Assembly (NCBI RefSeq): GCF_030848805.1
Contig: NW_027270110.1
Span: forward strand, 1-64,000
Direction: 5' to 3'
DNA length: 64,000 nt
Source: Temnothorax longispinosus
Taxonomy: Eukaryota > Arthropoda > Insecta > Hymenoptera > Formicidae
Positions 56,358-64,000 of this stretch are shown piece after piece (the stretch's first letter is position 1; every line of letters begins with the position of its first letter). A program made the translations under genes and the position numbers. A model generated the notes under the pieces. The model had not been told where the DNA came from, ran no database searches, and saw only the letters and a program-made list of their open reading frames with translations.

Positions 56358-56760
56358 CATCTTATTGTGGACAAAATTTGCAACAAAAAAGGACCCCTTT
56401 ATTTTTTTCGTACGACAAACGCTGATTTTTTTATTGACGCGCAAAGTTATCCAATATTGCGCACAGGTCGGATAACACATATTTTGCACTAAAATAATTA
56501 TTTTTTATTAAAATTTACGTGATTTTTTCGCATTATTATTGAACCATATTGCAAAAAATGGCTTTGCAATATGGTTCAGTAATAATGCAAAAAATTACGT
56601 GAATTTTAATAAAAAATAATTATTTTGGTGTAAAACAAACGTTATCCGACTTGTGCAAAATATTGGATAACTTTGCGCGTCAATAAAAAAATCAGCGTTT
56701 GTCGTACGAAAAAAATACAAGGGTCCTTTTTCGTTGCAAATTTTGTCCACAACAAGATGC
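56358..56760. mobile_element. Near-perfect foldback MITE, ~200-bp arms
   Basis: ATCTTATTGTGGACAAAATT (left) and AATTTTGTCCACAACAAGAT (right) open long arms sharing TTTTTTTCGTACGACAAACG and GACGCGCAAAGTTATCCAAT or complements. The centre is CCATATTGCAAAAAATGG followed by its own inverse. It lies 20 bp after the last recognisable zinc-finger gene codons and may truncate them. Confidence 0.85.
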
Positions 56761-57511
56761 ATATGATAAAATTTGTCTCAAATAAAACTATTCCAAAAAA
56801 TCAAAATTTTTTGCTTACATAGCTACAAACTAAGAAAAAGGGTCTAAAAAATCGGTTACACCATGAAAAGTATTCTTTGTAGTTCTCAGATAATGCGTGA
56901 TTTTTTCGAGATTTTTAATTCTATTTTAAATGATAGAAAACAATCATCGGCGCAACATAAAAAAAACGATGAAATCGAGGGTTTTCGAGATCCGAGTCTC
57001 GGACTTTGACGACGCGTGCAAGCTAAACGACTGACTTGACGAAAAATGTTGTTCAGATTATTATTGTAGATAATTTTACGCTCTACAAAAAATGGTAGGC
57101 AGAGTTAGTTACCCTATCTTGCTTAGTTTTCGAGATATTTAAGAAAAAATAAAAAAAATCGTGTTTTTTGTTCATAAAATTGTTAATAACTTTTTATTCC
57201 GCGTTCATGTTGCGAAGCAAAATAAATCCCACTTATAGCACCTCAAATCAAAGCGATTCATGGTGGTTGCAACCTGGGAAGATTAATTGGAAGGTTAACC
57301 CCCTAAATTAGTCTAATATGATTGGCCTATATACTGAATGTTCATAACGACATGATCTGTCTCTACCGGGCATAAAACATTTGATATAATATTTTTACAT
57401 TTTGTTCGACCCTTAATCATGCTTTTCAATAGATTCGGATCGTGTTGAAAAAAACTGAGAATCTCTGTTACAGTTTGATGAGGAATATTTTTTTCTGCAA
57501 TAAAGGCAGCT
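56761..57511. other. AT-rich spacer, no gene seen
   Basis: No ORF or RNA motif. Unique-looking sequence with no element ends recognised. Confidence 0.35.
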
Positions 57512-57682
57512 GTTACGTACGGAAATTTTATATTTCCGACGACGCACGTTAAAAGTTTTGAACGCTTAGACGACGCACGCTAGGCTCGGAATTCCGAGGA
57601 AACGGCCGGGTTAGTGTAAATGTTTAGATTATCTTATCGGAGTCCGTTGAAGGGCTGGGGGCCAGATGGGCCCAAAACTACG

Positions 57683-57713
57683 CTTCTAGAATGTTCTAGA
57701 AGCTTCTAGAATA
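57683..57713 (+). promoter_or_regulatory. Heat-shock element cluster
   Basis: CTTCTAGAATGTTCTAGAAG followed directly by CTTCTAGAA gives six alternating GAA/TTC blocks at 5-bp spacing, the perfect consensus for trimeric HSF binding. Position about -65 to -95 from the TATA box matches Hsp promoters. Confidence 0.85.
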
Positions 57714-57776
57714 CCTCCCCCCTTAAGACGCGTAAGAAAAAGGCGGGAATCTCGCGCGGGAGATTCCGGTCTTTTT

Positions 57777-57790
57777 CGGGTATAAATAGG
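57777..57790 (+). promoter_or_regulatory. TATA box downstream of the HSEs
   Basis: CGGGTATAAATAGG is a textbook TATA box with GC-rich flanks. Transcription would begin near 57815. No heat-shock protein reading frame follows. Confidence 0.75.
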
Positions 57791-58671
57791 GCGGAAAAAC
57801 GCCGCGGAAAGCAGATAAGTTTTAACTTCGGTCTTGACTAGACGTAATTCTCAGACTCTCCTAACCTTATTCGATTTCCTACGTTCCGCTATACGCTAAG
57901 TTCGAGCATTCGCGCTCAATTCTGGGACTTAGTCCCTACACTCTCATACCTTATAAGACCGCGCTTCACGCACAAGTTGTATTGAGATTTATAGAATAAA
58001 GGTAAGATAAGTTTAAAAGGGAACAAGTGTAAAAATCTGGAATCTCATTTCGTAATTTTAATCAATAAATCGATCACTTCCAAGATTCGACTCGCAGTTG
58101 TCGCACGCAGAAAAATGCATTAGTTGCAGTAACCATAAAATATTGGTAGCTTTTTTTTTGGTTCCGGTAACTGTACGTTTTGTTGGGAGTACTATCAATG
58201 TTTAGTTGTCAAAGGGTATAAAGTTTGGTTGGCATTATGAGGTAACGCATACCAAAATGTATGGTACGAAGCCGATCTGAACCAAACAGTTTAGTACAAG
58301 CGAATTTGCCGCCGCGCGCTTCAGCGTCGCACGAGCCCCACGCTGCTGCGCGACGAGACTTAGATTGACATGTAGACTGTGCGTGTGTCTTGCGACTCGC
58401 GTTTTGCGTCTTATGTAGATAGGCCTTTATAAATATACTTTTTCATAAATATATTTACGAACACAAAATTTCGTAATGAGCCGACACTGGTTTCTGACAT
58501 TCACCCGACATTATAAGAAATATTATATCATATATCCAATTCAAAATTTTATTACTTTTTTTAAACTGCATTTGTTTCTTAAGATGATTTTTGAAAAATT
58601 ATATATTTACGCTGGTTGACATATGTAGACTAAATATAACACTAACATTAAATTAAGAAGTGGTCTACCAC

Positions 58672-58731
58672 GTAAGGCAGTTGGCTCACGATCCAGAGAG
58701 GTCCCGAGTTCGAATCCCACCAAGGTAAAGT
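58672..58731 (+). other. tRNA-like (Pol III B-box) sequence
   Basis: AAGGCAGTTGGCTCACGATC resembles an A-box/D-arm, and GAGTTCGAATCCCACC is a clear B-box/T-arm. The acceptor stem does not pair and the T stem is weak, so it is a decayed tRNA or tRNA-derived SINE head. It lies between short inverted repeats (GTTTCTTAAGATG near 58574 and CATCTTAAGAAAC near 58785). Confidence 0.4.
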
Positions 58732-59100
58732 GTGTTTTTATATGTGTTTTTAAATACGAGAAAATATTTATAATGATAGACTGCATCTTAAGAAACAATT
58801 TAGTTAAAAAATAGTAATAAAATTTCGAAATAAATAATTTTTTTTTGTTGGGTGAATATTTGTTACCAACCATAAATTATGGTACTCCACACTAGTTTGA
58901 GTTTAGTAATGACAACTAAATTAATTGGTTATTCTTCAATACAACCAAAAGTGTGTTAGCCTTAACCAAAAATTCGTCAACCAATTATTTTAGTTGTTAC
59001 AACCAGCGTGTTTCATTGGGCCATATACAACCAAAAATTTCTGTTGTTTTAACCAAATTTTTGGTTTCCACAACAAATTTATTTTCGTGAACGCGGCTGA

Positions 59101-59343
59101 ATGACGAAGAAAGGAGGTAGGCGCGTTCGTATTAAACGAATCAGATTTCAGATCAAGCAAGCAGTCATTTCTAATCAAGATCCTCTCCCCTTCCTCCAAC
59201 AATTACAACAGCTAGAAAACGCACCCTCCTTTAAACCTATTCCTGTCGATTTCGACGTTGATTATCCTAATTATAACCAAATAAATAAAGCTGATCCTCG
59301 TTACCATACGTATAAACTTAGATATCTTTTCGGTCCCGAATAA
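59101..59343 (+). CDS. Small 80-aa ORF, unrecognised
   Basis: ATG start with a purine-rich context; basic N-terminus (TKKGGRRVRIKRIRF), Gln-rich middle (LPFLQQLQQLE), acidic/aromatic C-terminus (VDFDVDYPNYNQINKADPRY). It looks compositionally coding, but no homologue is recalled. It sits 3' of an AT-rich region with repeated AACCAAAAATTT and may belong to a transposon. Confidence 0.3.
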   Translation: MTKKGGRRVRIKRIRFQIKQAVISNQDPLPFLQQLQQLENAPSFKPIPVDFDVDYPNYNQINKADPRYHTYKLRYLFGPE

Positions 59344-59947
59344 TAAATATAATAATAATATCCTCCACACGACTTGTCCAAATCCCTGGTAAATTGCTTA
59401 AATGCATTGACCAAAAAACGGACGAACTATAACAGTCAGAACGTGACACAGCAAATCTAATATCAAAAGATTTTATACGCTCATCAAACGACAAATGTGA
59501 TTCATCAGTATTCAAATCTTCGTTCGATTTGTTCGCTTCTATATTACTTTTTTCCAACTTATCTCTATGCATTTTGGATTCTGCGTGTCGATATATGTAT
59601 GTGATAGTCCGCAAGCAATTGATAAATCACAAATTGAACAAAATGTTGAGTTGACATCATTTGGCATTCGCGTAACCATGCGGTCTGAATTCCTTTTTAT
59701 ACAACCATTGTTTTCTAAATTTTTGTTTATGATGTCCTTGTTGTTTTGTGACATTTATACTGTTATTATTATCATCTATAATATTTTCTTTAATAATATT
59801 TTTGTGACACGCAGAATCCGCGTGTCTGGAAACATGCGATGAACTGCACGAAAAATTTTTATTGCATATTATGCAATTATACAAAATATTATCAAATGAT
59901 GACGTATCCAAGGCTTGTAGCGCCCATACAGCACAAAATGTTTTCAA
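59318..59947 (-). pseudogene. Zinc-finger transposase-like N-terminus
   Basis: Three overlapping frames. 59657-59947 has FCAVWALQALDTSSFDN then CIICNKNFSCSSSHVSRHAD..CHK. 59539-59754 has FCSICDLSIACGLSH, which continues after a frameshift as YRHAESKMHRDKLEKSN (59600-59560), giving two fingers of the same C-x2-C..H-x3-H type. SHLSFDERIKSFDIRFAVSR follows. This resembles the zinc-finger N-terminus of hAT/ZBED-like transposases. No catalytic domain is present. Confidence 0.45.
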
Positions 59948-60988
59948 AAATATTTCTAAACATTTCTATAAAAATATTGCGAGAAACATTTTAAAATTGT
60001 TATAAGAATATTTTAAAATGGTTTAAAAACCTTTTGTGGTAACATTTTTAAGAATACTTTAAGAATCTTTTAAAAATATTTTTAAAAACGTTCTTTTTTA
60101 TCACCCAGACAAAATTTTCTTAAATATTTGAAATGTATTTTTGAAATATTATGAAATATTCTTAATTAAGGATGTATGTCGCTTATGTCAAAATAAAAAG
60201 ATAAAGCTGAAATTTACAGAGATTGTGCACTTATATATCCCAAAAACCTGTGTTAAATTTGCGATCGATTGTCCGACCCGTTTCTGAGATATTTACTTTA
60301 AAAGTTACAGAAATTATATATATATATATTTCTGTCAGGCGCTGGTGCTGACCGCAGGTCTCGCCGAGTCGCTAGTGAGGGTGATTCGTGGCACTTAGCG
60401 CGCACAGAATTTACTCGCGATTCTTTAGGTTGGCGAACAACAGAAAATTGTCTTTAATATAATAGTAAACGAAAACTGGGTATACGGACTCAGAAGTGAA
60501 CTGTCTCGTGCCGGATCGGAAGTGTGTCCAAGTGCGTAAAGTCGCGATATTTATACAGAATTAAGGAGGCGGGATTATTTTTTAATATGATTCGATTGGT
60601 GGAGTTCTCTTCCGATCGTGACGTAACTTTCGGTTTTTCCCCTATCCCTCCGAGCTAGATATAATTATCTATTTTTTGCGTAAGTGCAAATTCCTTCCCG
60701 TGTACCATTTTCTCGCGTTATGCGTACGTTTTATACACAAATTCTCCCACATTTAATACATAAATGGATGTTGATTATCTACCAAAGACATAAAAACGTG
60801 TAGGACAAGTAATCTAATTTTCTTACTTATTCATTTACATTGAATGGTATATGTCCGTTGTATAACGGAAAAAATATCTGCGTTTTTTTCGTGATTATCT
60901 ATTTAATTATGAGAGCAATTAGTTATTATAAGAACGATTTACGTAAACTTTGATAAAACACTTCATAAATTCATAAATTATGATGTTA
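59948..60988. other. Repeat-like AT region and GC-richer block
   Basis: 59950-60130 is full of AATATTTTTAAAA-type text like the inside of the 13223 element. 60340-60640 is GC-richer (CAGGCGCTGGTGCTGACCGC, AGTGAACTGTCTCGTGCCGG) and could be LTR or leader of the Gypsy remnant downstream; no ends located. Confidence 0.3.
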
Positions 60989-61250
60989 TTAACGAACGAC
61001 GAATATAGTTTTAATATCTGTTTTCTTTAATTTTTCCTTCCATATCTTACAGGTAAATTGCGTACCATGGTCACTCAAAATTGATTGTGGTTTTCTGATA
61101 TTTGGAATGTATTTATTTATAACTTTACTAACACGCGTATATGCCGCTGCTTTCTTTATTGGATACAGTGCTACATATTTCGTAAATACGTCTATCATCA
61201 CAAATAAATATTGAACACCTCCTCTGGAAGAGGCCCATATAGATATACTG
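60989..61250 (-). pseudogene. Ty3/Gypsy integrase core fragment
   Basis: The frame VMIDVFTKYVALYPIKKAAA carries the first catalytic Asp, and ILSDHGTQFTCKIWKEKLKK carries the second (SD-G-TQF). Upstream, YGPLPRGGVQYLF is in the neighbouring frame. The third catalytic Glu region is missing after TIFVVR-stop. It is a short decayed piece of an LTR retrotransposon polyprotein. Confidence 0.75.
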
Positions 61251-62099
61251 TTACTAATTCTCGTGGTGACGATGGAATGATTGCTTGATATTTAAAACTA
61301 AATGTTCTTACTCCGCTTATTCGATTGTACTTATTACGATAATCTGACTTCTTTTCAAATTTATTTTACATGAACCTTTTGTTTAAATAAATAATGTAGA
61401 GAAAATATTGATGTGACATTTATTTAATATCTATTTTGCATTTTATTTAAAATAACGATTTGTAAAAAAAATTACTTGATAGTTATTTAATATTACTTAA
61501 ATATTTATTAATTTGTGGAGAGCACAAATAGCCCAGTAAAATGACTCGAAATTTGTCGATTTGGAGGAAATAATACTGACTGGGCTGAAACTTTGTAAAC
61601 AGGTTTGTTTTAGGATACTATTTAACATATTAAAAGTCCCCACGTGTAGACGCTACGTTGCGGGCAGGGGAGGGTCCAAAAGGTCCAAAAAATTAGTTTT
61701 TCGCAAATAACTCGGAAAATATCAACTTTACGGATATTTATGTAGATATCAAAATTGTAGCTTACAAAATTCCGCATAATTTCGTTTTTTATTCAAGTTT
61801 GTACGACCAAATAAAGCAGTGATAGAATTTTTTTAAACACCAGTAGTTTTGCGACGCAACGAAAACGCGTACGTGCTTCGCGCATTTTTTGTTAATATCT
61901 CGAAAATGGACTTTTAAATCGAAAAATGTTTTAAATAAAAGTTGTAGAGAATCTAATTACGAACAATTTCGTGTTTTATTCATTTCTGTACAGTGAAAAA
62001 TTGAGGAAATATGAATATTTAAATAATTTATAACCGACATAGAAGAGATACGATTAGGACGGAAATTAGTTGTTAGTCTTCTTCTTCTTCTTCTTCTTC

Positions 62100-62275
62100 T
62101 TCATTTGCGCACTATTTGAATAGTCTTCATTCGATTCGGAATCGCTCATTTTGTCAGATACGAACATATTTAGGCAGCCGTTCTGTTTGCAATTAGCACA
62201 GAGGTCAGAACATCTTAACCCTGCCTTTTTGCAGCCACATGACCCGGTGCAATTTGATTTGCATTTACATGCTAT
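62100..62275 (-). pseudogene. CXC-type cysteine motif remnant
   Basis: Minus strand 62271-62169 reads ACKCKSNCTGSCGCKKAGLR then CSDLCANCKQNGCLN, the C-x-C-x4-C-x3-C-x-C-x6-C-x3-C-x2-C spacing of tesmin/TSO1-like CXC or related transposon-protein C-termini. An acidic tail (SDKMSDSESNEDYSNS) and poly-Lys from the CTT tract follow. No upstream domain is seen, so it looks like the leftover C-terminus of the element's own protein. Confidence 0.5.
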
Positions 62276-62280
62276 TAATT

Positions 62281-62415
62281 TAAGAAAAAAAAATAAAAAA
62301 AATTAAAAAATTAATAAATTAATAAAAAAATTAAAAATAAATAATAAATAATAAATAAATAATAATAATAATAATAATATTAATAATAATAATAATAATA
62401 AATAATAAATTAATT
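62281..62415. repeat. (AAT)n-rich tract
   Basis: Irregular AAT/TAA repeats adjoining the cysteine-motif remnant; a separate (CTT)n tract is at 62079-62102. Confidence 0.9.
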
Positions 62416-64000
62416 TTTTTACATAAAAAATATCTGTCACACTTCAAATTCGTTTTTCTTATTCAGAAATTCTTTTTCTAGCATTCTTTAAGTCCTTAAA
62501 GTCCTTCTGTACCATTTAAAAATTACTAAATTTGCGGCAACAAAATTAAGTTTTTTTATTTAATTAATAATTATCTCATATTTTTTTCTCATTCGCACTA
62601 CTTTTAGCTTTAATTTGCGTGTTTGATCATTAAGCTTCGTCAATTTGTTCGTGAGTTATGATTTTTTAAATAAAACGAGTCGTAAAGTGTTTGCCACGCC
62701 GCGCGCCGCATACCGACTTCGGACTCTTCTCAATCTTAATACCTATGTACAGTACTATCGGTCCTAAAAATATTGGCTTAGTACCAAACAATTTAGAAAG
62801 ACCCCAAGAATAACTTCTGACACTTTAATAGGTACAGAAAAATGTTAAGGACACGTTTTTTCATCATTTCAGGCGACTCATAGTGATGATCTGCTACATA
62901 CGTAAACTTACCTGTCTTTTGAAACTTCAGTTTCCCATCACAATGCATTCAAAATTACATGTCATAAACTCCATTTTATAGGGAATTTTGTCAGCTTTAA
63001 TTTTGGTCTCTTGAAGTTTTTTCGTAAAGTTAATAGAAACGGAGATATTTACAAAAAAAGGAATGATAATGCAATTTTTCCACAATTTATCAAAAATACA
63101 GCAATATTCATGAACTTTTTTTTTAAATAAAACATACTTTGCGAAAGACTTATACTACTCCAGCACGTTCATATATATATGAAGTAATGAAAACAAGGTA
63201 AAATAAATTTTTGAAAAATTATTATCCATATATTTTTGGACTAAAATGTTAATTTAACAAAAATTGATTTTTTTTCTTCAATATTTAAACGCCTGTAATT
63301 CATCAACGTTTTAATGAAAAAAGGTCTACGACGTCTCATTTTAAAGATAATTAAAATATCTTCAAGAAAAATACATAACATTACTGCTTCCAACCAATTA
63401 GAAAAAGTTATTTTCCAAAATGCACTAAAAAATGACATTTTTTCATGTTTTTTGCTCTTAACTTCAAGCTATCTTTACCAAAATGGATTCATGCATACAT
63501 CAACATGTTCAAAATTTTATTCTCTTTAACTTTCATTATATATACTATATGTGTACGACCTATACTTTCAGAGTTAATACTGATTTTTACATGCAAAACA
63601 TCCACTATCAACATAAAATAAAATTGTCTTTTAATTAATAACTCGGTGAATTTGGACCGTACAGAAATGAATAAAAAACGAAATTGTTCGTAATTAGATT
63701 CTCTACTACTTTTATTTAAAACATTTTTCGATTCAAGAGTCCATTTTCGAGATATTAGCGAAAAATGCGCGACGCGCGTACGCGTTTTCGTTGTGTTGCA
63801 AAAATACCGATGTTTAAAAAAATTTTATCTCTGCTCCATTTGGTCGTACAGACTTGAATAAAAAACGAAATTGTGCGGAATTTTGTAAGCTACAATTTTA
63901 ATATCTACATAAATTTCCGTAAAGTTGATATTTTCCGAGTTATTTGCGAAAAACTAATTTTTTGGACCTTTTGGACTCTCCCCTGCCCGCAACGTAGCGT

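Larger units (their letters stand above)
57512..58108 (+). mobile_element. Possible solo LTR carrying heat-shock promoter
   Basis: Starts TGTTACGTACGG, like the other solo LTR here (TGTTACG), and may end near GTTGTCGCA (58108). It contains an HSE cluster, a TATA box 64 bp downstream and AATAAAGG at 57997 as a candidate polyadenylation signal: the U3-R-U5 order of an LTR. A clean target duplication was not found, so the limits and the LTR reading are tentative. The alternative is the orphaned promoter of a heat-shock gene. Confidence 0.4.
61527..64000. mobile_element. Foldback running off the window end
   Basis: Left arm 61640-62010 reappears inverted at 63645-64000. Shared blocks are GTAGACGCTACGTTGCGGGC, AGTTTTTCGCAAATAACTCG, GTACGACCAAATAAAG-like, GTCCATTTTCGAGATAT and TCTAATTACGAACAATTTCG. 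The left terminus is likely TAGCCCAGTAAAATG at 61529; the right terminus lies outside the window. The 1.6-kb centre contains a cysteine-motif coding remnant. Related one-armed sequence is at 51308. Confidence 0.75.

Noticed and set aside
57815..58110. Heat-shock protein gene after the HSE/TATA
   Set aside because: No reading frame with Hsp motifs follows in any frame.
58672..58731. Functional tRNA gene
   Set aside because: The B-box is good but the acceptor and T stems do not pair; kept only as a tRNA-like remnant.

Overview
The window reads as a piece of an insect nuclear genome, most likely hymenopteran and possibly an ant. That is inferred from the AT-rich background, a CYP6-like P450, an insect-type ARL4 exon and jockey/CR1-like LINEs; no marker fixes the species. 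Real host coding sequence is sparse. Most of the 64 kb is layered mobile DNA, with an unusually large number of foldback (long inverted repeat) elements.

Layout. 1-0.9 kb: two TTAA-flanked MITEs back to back, sharing one TTAA. 0.87-4.34 kb: a long-inverted-repeat element whose GC-rich interior holds two pieces of 28S rRNA around an 840-bp insertion near the classic R2 site. 4.9-8.5 kb: two degraded LINE fragments split by a (GA)n tract. 9.3-10.7 kb: a 5S rRNA-derived stretch and a TTGC-type minisatellite. 11.2-18.0 kb: a foldback, then a LINE copy split by a 3.9-kb TIR element that itself contains a 1.8-kb foldback. 18.06-20.78 kb: a Mutator/FB-like foldback with satellite-like arms and a 9-bp target duplication, followed by a relative to 21.3 kb.

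24.5-29.0 kb: a broken ARL4-like small GTPase gene, interrupted inside an exon by a complete 3.25-kb Transib/RAG1-like transposon (25615-28867). The element has CACAGTG heptamer ends, nonamer-like A-rich boxes at unequal spacing (23 and 11 bp), a perfect 5-bp CGACG duplication, and a transposase with candidate D, D and E residues in place. This is the most interesting locus. 29.2-30.3 kb: a foldback with palindromic TTGACTAGTCAA repeats.

31.0-35.7 kb: a six-exon cytochrome P450 (CYP3 clan, CYP6-like) on the minus strand. It has all signature motifs, two apparent GC-AG introns, two homopolymer indels and a last intron filled with mobile elements. 36-50 kb: MITEs, two solo LTRs with 4-bp duplications, a third LINE 3' end inside a (CT)n tract, a near-perfect 1.4-kb foldback, a foldback built from 90-bp codon-periodic repeats, and two copies of a dispersed repeat. 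52.8-56.8 kb: another TTAA MITE and a decayed C2H2 zinc-finger gene of a multicopy family, interrupted by a CACTG MITE with a TA duplication. 57.5-58.1 kb: a heat-shock-element cluster and TATA box without a heat-shock gene. 59.3-61.3 kb: zinc-finger transposase-like and Gypsy integrase remnants. 61.5-64.0 kb: a foldback that runs off the window and contains a CXC cysteine-motif remnant.

Only the P450 looks like a possibly working host gene. The other coding segments are transposon proteins or broken genes. Family assignments come from remembered motifs and could not be tested by database search here.
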